Shown in pieces: positions 7,788 through 16,418 of a stretch of DNA of 49,171 bases (position 1 is the first letter of the stretch; each line of letters starts with the position of its first letter). The notes beneath the pieces were generated by a model. That model did no database searches. It saw nothing but the letters and a program-made list of their open reading frames with translations, and had not been told where the DNA came from. The translations under genes and the position numbers were made by a program. Source of the DNA: SVTX01 sp964629615 (GTDB taxonomy: Bacteria > Bacillota > Clostridia > Oscillospirales > CAG-272); the NCBI GenBank assembly GCA_964629615.1, contig CAZVUD010000007.1, positions 1-49,171 on the forward strand, written 5' to 3'.

Positions 7788-8489
7788 ATGGATCAGATAT
7801 ACACCATTCCCGTCAACGAAGCGTTTGAGGCATCCGCCGCCGACAAGAGCTGCGGCTGTGCACTCTGCTCTATCTACAGAAAGCTGGAGGAAAACGAGCT
7901 TGACCTCATACTCGGCGCATCCATGATGGAGCCTGACGTAAGGATAAAGACCAACAAACAAGGATTTTGCAGACTTCATTATGACCTTATGTTCACACGC
8001 AAGAACAGACTCGGCATGGCATTGACCTTAGAGAGCCATCTTGACGAGCTGTCGCAGGAGATCCGCGACAAGGGTCTTGGCGGCGGCATGGGCAACAAGC
8101 CGATAAAGCGCATACGAGAGCTTGAAGAAGACTGCTACATATGCAAGAGAATAAAATACAACTTCGACCATATGCTTGAGACCGTCGTTATACTCTGGAG
8201 CGATGACCCCGATTTCGAGCCAAAATTAAAGAGCCAGCCATACATATGCCTGCCTCATTACAGAATGCTGCTTGAGATAGGTCAAAAGCGCCTTGGTAAG
8301 AAAAAGCAGCAGGAATTTGCAGGAATATGCTCAAGCATAGTGGAAGCTTACATGGCAGAATTAAAGGAGGATGTGAGCTGGTTCTGCAAAAAATTCGACT
8401 ACAGATACGACGCAGAGCCGTGGTATAACTCAAAGGACGCCGTGGAGCGCGCCATGAAATTTTTGCGTGCCGACATACACAACAAATAA
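7788..8489 (+). CDS. DUF6062-type protein with duplicated CxxC/CxxH motifs
   Basis: I take this to be the DUF6062 family of Clostridia; its function is unknown. The 233-residue soluble protein has two similar halves, each with a CxxC followed about 35 residues later by CxxH: Cys24/Cys27 with Cys61/His64, and Cys116/Cys119 with Cys154/His157. Cys22 lies beside the first pair. This looks like two zinc-binding modules arisen by internal duplication. The start is ATG 7788, behind CGGAGG; the upstream ATG at 7737 has no site. It leads a plus-strand operon with mnmM (18 bp downstream) and a carboxypeptidase gene. Confidence 0.8.
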   Translation: MDQIYTIPVNEAFEASAADKSCGCALCSIYRKLEENELDLILGASMMEPDVRIKTNKQGFCRLHYDLMFTRKNRLGMALTLESHLDELSQEIRDKGLGGGMGNKPIKRIRELEEDCYICKRIKYNFDHMLETVVILWSDDPDFEPKLKSQPYICLPHYRMLLEIGQKRLGKKKQQEFAGICSSIVEAYMAELKEDVSWFCKKFDYRYDAEPWYNSKDAVERAMKFLRADIHNK

Positions 8490-8507
8490 CAAAAAGGGTG
8501 ATTTATC

Positions 8508-9059
8508 ATGATAGATCTTTTAGACTTACATAAGCAGTTCATTCTGACTCATCTTAAAGAGGGAGATGTTTGCGTTGACTACACGATGGGAAACGGTCAC
8601 GACACGGAATTTCTTTCAAAGACCGTAAAGGAAAGCGGACATGTATACGCATTTGACATTCAAAGTGCGGCTGTAGAATCCACAAGAAAAAATCTTGAAG
8701 CGGCAGGATGCTGTAATAATTACACCCTGATATGCGATTCTCACCACAACGTAAAAAATTACGTAAAATGCCCTGTAAAGGCAGGAATGTTCAATCTCGG
8801 CTGGCTTCCCGGCGGTGACAAATCCATAACCACCATGAGGGAGACCACCATGCCTGCCATCAGCGCGGCTATCGACCTTATGGACAAGGATGCAATACTC
8901 AACATAGCAGTATACCCCGGACATCCAGAGGGAGATGCAGAGGGCAGGATGATAGAAGAATATCTCTCCTCGCTCTCTCGCTTCAAGGTGTGCGTGACAA
9001 AGGTCAAGATCGCAAATTCCCCCACATCGCCTTACTTTTTCATGATAGAAAGCAAATAA
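8508..9059 (+). CDS. mnmM: tRNA 5-aminomethyluridine methyltransferase MnmM (YtqB family)
   Basis: SAM-dependent methyltransferase of the YtqB family (PF06962), shown in B. subtilis to methylate nm5U to mnm5U in the tRNA wobble position. The 183-residue protein has the SAM-binding motif CVDYTMGNGHDT (22-33), acidic Asp50 in AFDIQ, and the family signature NLGWLPGGDK (96-105). It ends with SPTSPYFFMIE, also typical. AGGGTGA precedes the ATG. The stop codon lies just before the start region of the downstream carboxypeptidase gene, so the two are translationally close. Confidence 0.88.
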   Translation: MIDLLDLHKQFILTHLKEGDVCVDYTMGNGHDTEFLSKTVKESGHVYAFDIQSAAVESTRKNLEAAGCCNNYTLICDSHHNVKNYVKCPVKAGMFNLGWLPGGDKSITTMRETTMPAISAAIDLMDKDAILNIAVYPGHPEGDAEGRMIEEYLSSLSRFKVCVTKVKIANSPTSPYFFMIESK

Positions 9060-9070
9060 TGGAGGAGCTC

Positions 9071-9982
9071 ATGCAAGAAAAAGATAACAAAAGCTCATCA
9101 TATGAGGAAAACCGCGCCGCGTTTGAAAGAAAAAAGCGCCTGCTTATATGCCTTATGTGCATAAATCTCGTGCTCGTCATAATCTCTGCTGTCGCAGTCA
9201 TAGTGGCATCGGTATCAGATGGCGGCTACAGCTCCGCAATAGATGAGGAGGACTCCACAGACAAGCCGTCGCGTCCTGTAAGCGTGACATATTCCACAGA
9301 CAACTTTAAATACAAAACTACTCTGTCAGCCGAGGTCAAGGCGGCACTCAACACAAAGGACTCATCTTACCTTCTCATAGTAAACAAGTCAAATCCTCTT
9401 GGTGAGAGCTTCGAGCCAAGCTCAATATCCGAGCTCCCGAGCAGTATCGTGACAAAGGCTACGAGCGTTGAAAAAAACACTGCCATTGCCGCAGAGGCGC
9501 TTATCGCAGAGCTTCGCGCAAACGGATTTAACGATATATATATCACCAGCGGATACCGCTCCTTTGAGCGTCAATCTGTCCTTTTTAACTACTATACGAA
9601 CGAGGAGATGAAAAAGGACTCAAGTCTCTCGCGCGCTGAAGCCGAGCTTTTAGCCGAGGCATACTCCGCACGCCCGGGATACAGCGAGCATCAATCAGGA
9701 CTGTGCATAGACCTTATAGGCAACAGCATGACCGATCTTATAAACTACGGCTCTGAGACCGCCACAGAGGGCGATGTCGGATTTGCCGAGCTGGAGGTAT
9801 ACTCTTGGCTGCTTGAAAACGCGCACAAATTCGGATTTATCCTGCGCTACCCCGAAAACAAGACCTCCGTAACAGGCTATGATTACGAATCATGGCATTA
9901 CAGATTTGTGGGTGTGGATGCCGCCGCAAAGATGTACAAAAAGGGATATACGCTTGAAGAATATATAAAAAGCTTAAATTAA
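9071..9982 (+). CDS. Membrane-anchored D-Ala-D-Ala carboxypeptidase, VanY/M15B family
   Basis: Zinc peptidase predicted to trim the terminal D-alanine of peptidoglycan stem peptides outside the membrane. There is a short cytoplasmic, charged N-terminus, one transmembrane helix at about 23-47, a Ser/Asp-rich linker, then a VanY domain from about residue 95. The metal ligands are visible: His207 and Asp214 in SEHQSGLCID and His276 in ESWHYRF, with Glu273 as the catalytic base. YITSGYRSFERQ is also characteristic. The start is ATG 9071, with GGAGG six bases upstream; that site sits inside a possible earlier ATG at 9059. Last gene of the DUF6062-mnmM operon. No van regulators are nearby, so a housekeeping role is more likely than vancomycin resistance. 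Confidence 0.88.
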   Translation: MQEKDNKSSSYEENRAAFERKKRLLICLMCINLVLVIISAVAVIVASVSDGGYSSAIDEEDSTDKPSRPVSVTYSTDNFKYKTTLSAEVKAALNTKDSSYLLIVNKSNPLGESFEPSSISELPSSIVTKATSVEKNTAIAAEALIAELRANGFNDIYITSGYRSFERQSVLFNYYTNEEMKKDSSLSRAEAELLAEAYSARPGYSEHQSGLCIDLIGNSMTDLINYGSETATEGDVGFAELEVYSWLLENAHKFGFILRYPENKTSVTGYDYESWHYRFVGVDAAAKMYKKGYTLEEYIKSLN

Positions 9983-9991
9983 ACCCAAAAG

Positions 9992-10027
9992 AAATGCCGC
10001 AAACGGGATATCCCGTTTGCGGCATTT
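9992..10027. terminator. Bidirectional terminator between convergent genes
   Basis: A 36-bp perfect palindrome (arms AAATGCCGCAAACGGGAT) lies between the carboxypeptidase and thioesterase stop codons, with A/T flanks suited to both directions. Confidence 0.85.
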
Positions 10028-10028
10028 A

Positions 10029-10763
10029 TCATATATCAGTTATTTCAAACCGTCCCTCAAGACAGACCTCTGACTGTGCGTTTTGGATCTCAACTCCGAT
10101 ATACCCATCGCCATTCATCTCGCTTCGGTATATCGCTATATTATCCCCAAATGCCGCCTCCTTAAGATATGAGAGCGAAAAGCTCTTGACTCTCTTGCCC
10201 GTCATATCTCCAAAGCTGTCGCATATCATATCGGGATAGCGTGTATTGTTCATATGCATATTATAGTCGATATCCGAAAATCCTATCCTGCGCTCATACG
10301 AAAGGCAAAGCTCCTCTCCCTTTATCCTTTTGGCTCTTGGAGGTAGGGTGGATATGTCAAGCGGCTCGTCTATCGGAAAATATTCGTCAAGGCTTTCATC
10401 ACCCTTGATGAGCGTTCTCGTATTTATATTTACAAGTGCCCAGAGGCTGTATGCCGAGGCGATCACCTCTCCGTCGCGTTCTATCTCAAAATATCTCTTA
10501 AAGCTGTATGCGCGTGAGGGTGCGCACCATGTAGACACCTTGATCCTTTCAAATGCATGCATGGGGCTGTTGATATTTACGGATATGTTGCTGAGTATAA
10601 ATCCAATGCCCTCCTCCTTGTGCTTGCGATCAAGGTTAAATCCGTAATGATCGCATTGCAGATTGCCTGTTTCCTGCATATACGCCATTATTCGTGTGGG
10701 GCTCACTATTCCATTGGCATCGGTATCATGCCACATGGTGGTAAATTCCTTTTGATATCTCAT
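10029..10763 (-). CDS. Acyl-ACP thioesterase
   Basis: Hydrolyses acyl-acyl carrier protein to release fatty acids in the cytoplasm. The 244-residue protein consists of two hot-dog domains, as in bacterial FatA/TE14 enzymes. The first domain begins with FTTMWHDTDANGIVSPTRIM and the second contains the catalytic D-x-N-x-H-x2-N pattern (Asp166, Asn168, His170, Asn173, within DIDYNMHMNNTRY). The start chosen is ATG 10763, where homology begins, with AGGA eleven bases upstream; the extension to 10883 would overlap the upstream terminator. It lies downstream of fba on the same strand but behind a terminator, so it may have its own promoter. Confidence 0.88.
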   Translation of the reverse strand: MRYQKEFTTMWHDTDANGIVSPTRIMAYMQETGNLQCDHYGFNLDRKHKEEGIGFILSNISVNINSPMHAFERIKVSTWCAPSRAYSFKRYFEIERDGEVIASAYSLWALVNINTRTLIKGDESLDEYFPIDEPLDISTLPPRAKRIKGEELCLSYERRIGFSDIDYNMHMNNTRYPDMICDSFGDMTGKRVKSFSLSYLKEAAFGDNIAIYRSEMNGDGYIGVEIQNAQSEVCLEGRFEITDI

Positions 10764-10794
10764 GTTTCTTATTTTCCTATGTAAGCTTTGTATT

Positions 10795-10843
10795 GGTACA
10801 AAGAGAGAGAGGGAGCCAAAAGCTCCCAAACTCTGTCTGTACC
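10795..10843 (-). terminator. Rho-independent terminator after fba
   Basis: On the minus strand a GGGAGC/GCTCCC hairpin (10811-10827) is enclosed by GGTACA/TGTACC arms and followed by TCTCTCTCTTTGT. It starts 18 bp past the fba stop. Confidence 0.75.
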
Positions 10844-10860
10844 GATGTATGAATTTATTA

Positions 10861-11820
10861 TCAGAGTGTTCCCGAAGAACCAAGTACGTCTCTTATCTTG
10901 TGGCGTACCATGTTCTTTACCTCGTTTCTTGCCACCGACAGATATCCTCTCGGGTCAAACACCTCGGGCTTTTCGCTGAATACACGGCGTATTCCTGCGG
11001 TCATTGCAAGGCGAATATCGGAATCTATATTTATCTTGCACACTGCCATCTTTGCCGCCTCACGAAGCTGCTCCTCAGGTATTCCCACAGCATCGGGCAT
11101 CTTGCCGCCAAGGGCATTTATCTCTGCCACAAATTCCTGCGGAACGCTGGACGCGCCGTGAAGAACTATCGGAAACTCGGGCAATCTCTTTTCTATCTCT
11201 GCAAGTATGTCAAATCTGAGCGGAGGGGGAACAAGTATTCCCTTCTCATTTCTCGTGCACTGCTTGGGTGTGAATTTATATGCGCCGTGCGATGTGCCTA
11301 TGGATATTGCAAGTGAGTCTACGCCTGTGCGCGTAACGAAGTCCTCTACCTCCTCGGGGCGTGTGTAAGAGGAATGCTCTGCCACTACATCGTCCTCAAC
11401 GCCTGCAAGCACTCCAAGCTCACCCTCAACCACAACTCCGCGCTCGTGGGCATATTCAACTACCTTTTTGGTAAGCGCGATATTCTCTTCATAGGAATAG
11501 TGCGAGCCGTCGATCATTACAGATGTAAATCCGCCGTCTATGCAGGACTTGCACAGCTCAAAGCTGTCGCCATGGTCAAGATGCAGTGCAAGGTCGATGC
11601 CCGTGTCCTTTACCGCCGCCTGTGCCAAAGCCATGAGGTACTCATGCTTTGCATACTTTCTTGCGCCTGCCGACACCTGCAATATGACAGGTGATCTCTC
11701 CTCGCTTGCCGCCTCGGTTATCGCCTGTATTATCTCCATGTTGTTGATGTTGAAGGCACCGATGGCATATCCCCCGGCATAAGCCTTTTTGAACATTTCT
11801 TTTGTTGTTACAAGTGACAT
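10861..11820 (-). CDS. fba: Class II fructose-1,6-bisphosphate aldolase
   Basis: Zinc-dependent glycolytic/gluconeogenic enzyme cleaving fructose-1,6-bisphosphate to glyceraldehyde-3-phosphate and dihydroxyacetone phosphate. The 319-residue protein has the catalytic Asp82 and zinc ligand His83 in LHLDHGDS, GELGVLAGVED, SIGTSHGAYK (phosphate and metal), VLHGASSVP and INIDSDIR. The start is ATG 11820 behind GGAGAAA; upstream residues are not homologous. It has its own promoter at 11859-11887 and terminator, so it is probably a single-gene unit. Confidence 0.95.
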   Translation of the reverse strand: MSLVTTKEMFKKAYAGGYAIGAFNINNMEIIQAITEAASEERSPVILQVSAGARKYAKHEYLMALAQAAVKDTGIDLALHLDHGDSFELCKSCIDGGFTSVMIDGSHYSYEENIALTKKVVEYAHERGVVVEGELGVLAGVEDDVVAEHSSYTRPEEVEDFVTRTGVDSLAISIGTSHGAYKFTPKQCTRNEKGILVPPPLRFDILAEIEKRLPEFPIVLHGASSVPQEFVAEINALGGKMPDAVGIPEEQLREAAKMAVCKINIDSDIRLAMTAGIRRVFSEKPEVFDPRGYLSVARNEVKNMVRHKIRDVLGSSGTL

Positions 11821-11858
11821 GATATATTTCTCCGTTTGATATTTTTTGTTACAAATAC

Positions 11859-11887
11859 ATTGTAACACAAATTTGAAAATAAATCAA
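11859..11887 (-). promoter_or_regulatory. Sigma-A-type promoter for fba
   Basis: TTGATT (11882-11887) and TACAAT (11859-11864) on the minus strand, 17-base spacer. It lies between the mazF stop and the fba start. Confidence 0.65.
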
Positions 11888-11926
11888 TAGAGATCTTGAT
11901 ATTTTTTTGTCGGCTTTCAATATTTT

Positions 11927-12382
11927 TTACGACATCATCTCTCCGCCGCCGTCACTATTTGACATCTGAGGCGTATTTTCTATTCCTGCCACAGCCGTGC
12001 CGCGGCTCTTATGGTCGTTTACGTACTTTCGCTCGCCAAGCCCGAAGCTCACAGCTATGGCAAGATCCACCCTGTCCATGACATCGTCGTCAAGGTGTCC
12101 CATCCTCTCCTTCAGCCGCTTTTTGTCAAGAGTGCGTATCTGCTCCAGCAATATCACACTGTCCTTTGCAAGACCGACGCGGTCGGCGTGGATATCTATA
12201 TGTGTCGGAAGCCGGGTCTTACACAGCCTTGAGGTTATAGCCGCGGCTATGACCGTGGGGCTGTATTTATTTCCGACATCATTCTGAACTATAAGTACGG
12301 GTCTCAGTCCCCCTTGCTCCGAGCCTACAACAGGGCTCAGATCCGCATAAAATATATCTCCCCTTTTTATTGATTGCAGCAT
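11927..12382 (-). CDS. mazF: MazF/EndoA-type mRNA interferase without an adjacent antitoxin
   Basis: Sequence-specific endoribonuclease of the PemK/MazF family, closest in pattern to B. subtilis EndoA. It begins MLQSIKRGDIFYADLSPVVG; GGLRPV contains the catalytic Arg27, and Thr50 in AAAITSR is the second active-site residue. LPTHIDI and SVILLEQIRTLDKKRL complete the family pattern. The last 30 or so residues form a polar Gly/Ser/Met-rich tail beyond the usual 116. The start is ATG 12382, placed seven bases from AAGG; ATG 12388 is too close to that site. No MazE/EndoAI-like gene is found in the upstream 380 bp, whereas ndoAI normally precedes ndoA, so the antitoxin must be elsewhere or absent. 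Confidence 0.9.
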   Translation of the reverse strand: MLQSIKRGDIFYADLSPVVGSEQGGLRPVLIVQNDVGNKYSPTVIAAAITSRLCKTRLPTHIDIHADRVGLAKDSVILLEQIRTLDKKRLKERMGHLDDDVMDRVDLAIAVSFGLGERKYVNDHKSRGTAVAGIENTPQMSNSDGGGEMMS

Positions 12383-12660
12383 ACTCATACCTTTTCTTTT
12401 TGGATTTCTTACCCATATTGTTGACATGCTTATACATGTCTTAAACACAAAAAACAAATTTTTGAAAGTCGGATAAATAAGCCCTTCCATCAATAATCAT
12501 TTTATGTCGAATGCGGTATTTTTTGCACACATTTCGGCGACAAGGGTCGTTTTTTTTCGATATATGCGGAAAAATGCGGCAAAATATCTCCTGTGTATCA
12601 CATATAACACAAAAAGTCCTTCATTTTTTATAATATTTACATTGTTTTTTCAAAAAACTC

Positions 12661-12689
12661 TTTACTTTTTGCCTATTTTGTGGTATCAT
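12661..12689 (+). promoter_or_regulatory. Sigma-A-type promoter for PFOR
   Basis: TTTACT (12661-12666) and TATCAT (12684-12689), spacer 17 bases, 75 bases before the PFOR start. The remainder of the 12383-12764 gap is AT-rich with no gene that I can see. Confidence 0.6.
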
Positions 12690-12764
12690 TAGGATTGAGG
12701 CGTTATGTTTTTAACAGCTTAGGCAATAATGATAATAAATATATTTCAGGAGGACAAAAAAATC

Positions 12765-15700
12765 ATGGCAATTCAAAGAAAGAAAGTGTCCATGGATGGT
12801 AACCAGGCCGCCGCTCATGTAAGCTACGCGTTTACAGAAGTTGCAGGCATTTACCCCATCACTCCCTCAAGCCCCATGGCTGACTATACAGACCAGTGGG
12901 CAGCTCAGGGTCTTAAGAATGTTTTCGGAACTACAGTTAAGGTAATGGAGATGGAATCCGAGGCAGGTGCGGCAGGTACTGTTCACGGCTCCTTGGGTTC
13001 AGGTGCTCTCACAACTACCTACACAGCTTCTCAGGGACTTCTTCTCATGATCCCCAACATGTACAAGATCGCAGGTGAGCTTCTCCCTGCAGTATTCCAC
13101 GTTTCCGCACGTTGCGTTGCTTCACACGCGCTCAACATCTTCGGAGATCACTCCGACGTTTATGCTTGCCGTCAGACAGGCTTTGCAATGCTCGCTGAAA
13201 CAAATCCCCAGGAGATCATGGACCTCGGCGCGGTAGCACACCTTTCCGCTATCAAGGGTCGCGTTCCCTTTATCAACTTCTTTGACGGATTCAGAACATC
13301 ACACGAGATACAGAAGATAGAGGTCTGGGACTATGCAGACCTTGAAGAGATGCTTGACAAGGATGCAGTTGCCGCATTCCGCAACCACTCTCTCAATCCT
13401 AACCGCCCCGCTCTCCGCGGATCTGCTGAAAACGGCGATATCTTCTTCCAGCACAGAGAGGCTTGCAACAAGTATTACAATGCTCTCCCTGCAGTTGTTG
13501 AAGAATACATGGACAAGGTAAACGAAAAGCTCGGCACAAACTACAAGCTCTTCAACTACTACGGTCATCCCGAGGCTGACAGAGTTATAGTTGCAATGGG
13601 CTCTGTATGTGACGTTATCGAAGAGGTTATAGATTACCTCACAGCAAAGGGCGAAAAGGTAGGTCTTGTTAAGGTAAGACTTTACAGACCCTTCAGCGCA
13701 GAAAAGCTCATAGAGGCGATACCCTCCACAGCAAAGAAGATCGCTGTTCTTGACAGAACAAAGGAGCCCGGATCTCTCGGAGAGCCTCTCTACCTCGATG
13801 TAGTTACAGCTCTTGCAACTAACGGCGTTAAGGCTACTGTAGTAGGCGGAAGATACGGTCTCGGATCCAAGGATACAACTCCTGCATCTGTTTTCGCAGT
13901 ATACGAGAACCTCCGCAAGAGAGCTCCCAAGGCTAACTTCACAATAGGTATCGTAGACGACGTTACAGGCTGCTCGCTTGACGAAAAGCCCGCTCCCGAC
14001 ACATCCCCCGCAGGCACTATCTCCTGCAAGTTCTGGGGTCTCGGCGGAGACGGCACTGTTGGCGCTAACAAGAACTCCATAAAGATCATAGGTGACCACA
14101 CTGACAAGTATATACAGGCATACTTCCAGTACGACTCCAAAAAGACAGGCGGTATCACGATATCCCACTTGAGATTCGGCGATTCCCCCATCAAGTCCCC
14201 CTATTATATAAACAAGGCTGACTTCGTTGCGTGCCACAATCAGGCTTATATAAACAAGTATGATATGGTAAGCGATGTAAAGAACGGCGGAACATTCCTT
14301 CTTGACTGCCAGTGGACAACAATGGATGAGCTCAACACTCACCTTCCTGCAAATGTTAAGAAGTATATCGCAAACAACAATATCAATTTCTATACCATAG
14401 ATGCAACAAGCATTGCCATCAAGAAGATAGGCAACGCAAAGGTAAAGAACACCATCCTCCAGTCTGCATTCTTCGCTCTCGCAAACATCCTTCCCAAGGA
14501 CGAGGCAATAGAATACATGAAGAAGATGGCATACAAGTCCTATATCAAGAAGGGTCAGGCTATGGTAGATCTCAACTATGCTGCTATCGATGCAGGTGCT
14601 GACGCATTTGTTAAGATAGATGTTCCTGCTTCCTGGAAGAATGCAAAGAACACAAAGGCAAAGCCCTCTGTTGAAGGCAACCGCCCCGAGCTTGTTGAGT
14701 TCGTTGAAAACATCGTTCATCCCGTTTCCGCAATGAACGGCGACTCCCTCCCTGTTTCCGCATTTGAAAAGTATGTTGACGGTCAGTTCCCCCAGGGTGC
14801 AGCCGCATACGAAAAGAGAGGCGTTGCAGTTACAGTTCCCGAGTGGAATCCCGACAAGTGCGTTCAGTGTAACAGCTGTGCATTCGTTTGTCCTCACGCT
14901 ACCATCCGTCCCTTTGCAATGACAGAGGAAGAGGCGGCAAACGCTCCTGCACAGACAAAGTTCTCCGCACGTCCCGTTATAAAGACAAACTACAAGTTCA
15001 CAATGGCTATATCTCCCCTTGACTGTATGGGATGTACCCTTTGCGTTAAGGCTTGTCCCGTAAACGCAAATGCAGACAAGAAGGCAGCAGCTGCCGGCGT
15101 TAAGGCTGATCCCTCAGATTACGCTATCCGCATGATGCCTCAGGAATCTCAGTCGGCTCAGCAGGCGGCATTTGATTATGCAGTTGAGCATGTATCCGAG
15201 AAGCCCGAGCTTATCAACAACACCGTTAAGGGCTCACAGTTCAAGCAGCCTCTGCTTGAATTCTCCGGATCCTGCGCAGGCTGTGCTGAAACATCCTACG
15301 CACGTCTTGTAACACAGCTCTTCGGCGAAAGAATGTATATATCCAATGCAACAGGATGCTCCTCCATCTGGGGCGGCTCTGCTCCTGCAACTCCTTACAC
15401 AGTAAACAAGGAGAGCGGACACGGTCCTGCTTGGGCAAACTCTCTGTTTGAGGACAACGCTGAGCACGGTCTCGGTATCTACCTCGGTCAGAAGGCTATA
15501 AGAGAAAGACTTATCGGATATGTAAAGGAACTTCGCGAGGGCTGCAACGACGAAAATAAGATAAACGTTATAGACGAATATCTCAACACTCTTGACGACG
15601 GTGCAGCTAACGAAAAGGCATCCAAGGCTCTCATCTCCATGCTTGAGGCTTGCGATTGTGAAAACGAGCTCAAGGCTAAGATCCTTGCCGAAAAGGATTA

Positions 15701-16355
15701 TCTCAACAAGAAGTCCATGTGGATATTCGGCGGCGACGGCTGGGCATACGACATCGGATTTGGCGGTCTTGACCACGTGCTTGCATCGGGCGAGAACGTA
15801 AACGTATTCGTATTTGACACAGAGGTATATTCCAACACAGGCGGACAGGCTTCCAAGGCTTCTCAGGTAGGTCAGGTTGCTCAGTTTGCGGCAGCAGGTA
15901 AGGCTATCGGCAAGAAGAACCTCGCAGAGATAGCAATGTCCTACGGCTATGTATATGTAGCTCAGGTAGCTATGGGATATGACTCCAACCAGCTCCTCAA
16001 GGCTCTCACAGAGGCAGAGGCATACAACGGTCCTTCCCTTATCATCGGTTACGCTCCTTGCGAGATGCACGGTGTTAAGGGCGGCATGCAGAACTGCCAG
16101 CTCGAAATGAAGAAGGCTGTTGAGGCAGGCTATTGGCAGACATTCAGATACAACCCGACTCTTGAGTCAGGCAAGCTCATAATTGACTCCAAGGAGCCCA
16201 CGTCCAACTATATCGACTTCATCAAGTCTGAAACACGTTACGCACGTCTTGCACAGTCCAACCCCGAGAGAGCAGCTATGCTCTTCGCAAAGGCTGAGGC
16301 AAACGCAAAGGCAAAGTACGACAGACTCCAGAGAATGGGCAAGCTCTACGAATAA
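12765..16355 (+). CDS. nifJ: Pyruvate:ferredoxin (flavodoxin) oxidoreductase
   Basis: Oxidatively decarboxylates pyruvate to acetyl-CoA with reduction of ferredoxin, the central step of anaerobic pyruvate metabolism. This is the single-chain form (1,196 residues) with the usual order. The pyrimidine-binding domain comes first (GIYPITPSSPMADYTDQW), then domain II and the gamma domain. A 2x[4Fe-4S] ferredoxin domain follows (CVQCNSCAFVCPHA and CMGCTLCVKACP). The TPP-binding domain comes last, with the extra cluster cysteines beginning in CAGCAETSYARL, then GDGWAYDIGFGG and DTEVYSNTGGQ. ATG 12765 has AGGAGG upstream. Codon use is strongly biased, as in highly expressed genes, and this bias creates long spurious antisense frames. 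Confidence 0.97.
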   Translation: MAIQRKKVSMDGNQAAAHVSYAFTEVAGIYPITPSSPMADYTDQWAAQGLKNVFGTTVKVMEMESEAGAAGTVHGSLGSGALTTTYTASQGLLLMIPNMYKIAGELLPAVFHVSARCVASHALNIFGDHSDVYACRQTGFAMLAETNPQEIMDLGAVAHLSAIKGRVPFINFFDGFRTSHEIQKIEVWDYADLEEMLDKDAVAAFRNHSLNPNRPALRGSAENGDIFFQHREACNKYYNALPAVVEEYMDKVNEKLGTNYKLFNYYGHPEADRVIVAMGSVCDVIEEVIDYLTAKGEKVGLVKVRLYRPFSAEKLIEAIPSTAKKIAVLDRTKEPGSLGEPLYLDVVTALATNGVKATVVGGRYGLGSKDTTPASVFAVYENLRKRAPKANFTIGIVDDVTGCSLDEKPAPDTSPAGTISCKFWGLGGDGTVGANKNSIKIIGDHTDKYIQAYFQYDSKKTGGITISHLRFGDSPIKSPYYINKADFVACHNQAYINKYDMVSDVKNGGTFLLDCQWTTMDELNTHLPANVKKYIANNNINFYTIDATSIAIKKIGNAKVKNTILQSAFFALANILPKDEAIEYMKKMAYKSYIKKGQAMVDLNYAAIDAGADAFVKIDVPASWKNAKNTKAKPSVEGNRPELVEFVENIVHPVSAMNGDSLPVSAFEKYVDGQFPQGAAAYEKRGVAVTVPEWNPDKCVQCNSCAFVCPHATIRPFAMTEEEAANAPAQTKFSARPVIKTNYKFTMAISPLDCMGCTLCVKACPVNANADKKAAAAGVKADPSDYAIRMMPQESQSAQQAAFDYAVEHVSEKPELINNTVKGSQFKQPLLEFSGSCAGCAETSYARLVTQLFGERMYISNATGCSSIWGGSAPATPYTVNKESGHGPAWANSLFEDNAEHGLGIYLGQKAIRERLIGYVKELREGCNDENKINVIDEYLNTLDDGAANEKASKALISMLEACDCENELKAKILAEKDYLNKKSMWIFGGDGWAYDIGFGGLDHVLASGENVNVFVFDTEVYSNTGGQASKASQVGQVAQFAAAGKAIGKKNLAEIAMSYGYVYVAQVAMGYDSNQLLKALTEAEAYNGPSLIIGYAPCEMHGVKGGMQNCQLEMKKAVEAGYWQTFRYNPTLESGKLIIDSKEPTSNYIDFIKSETRYARLAQSNPERAAMLFAKAEANAKAKYDRLQRMGKLYE

Positions 16356-16370
16356 TATAAAACAAAAAAC

Positions 16371-16407
16371 AGCGGAGCAGATCTCGTTTAATGAGATCTG
16401 CTCCGCT
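16371..16407. terminator. Terminator after PFOR, possibly bidirectional
   Basis: A 15-bp perfect stem (AGCGGAGCAGATCTC and complement) with a 7-base loop is followed by TTTT on the plus strand and by GTTTTTTGTTTT on the minus strand. It sits between convergent genes. Confidence 0.88.
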
Positions 16408-16418
16408 TTTATTGATAA

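Noticed and set aside
9071..9982. Vancomycin resistance cluster
   Set aside because: Only a VanY-type carboxypeptidase is present. There is no vanH, vanA-type ligase, vanX or two-component system nearby, so it is more likely a housekeeping peptidoglycan enzyme.
13299..14897. 532-codon open frame antisense to PFOR
   Set aside because: It has no start signal or recognisable domain. It is a by-product of the strong codon bias of PFOR, which avoids stops on the opposite strand. A 278-codon frame at 15234-16070 has the same cause.
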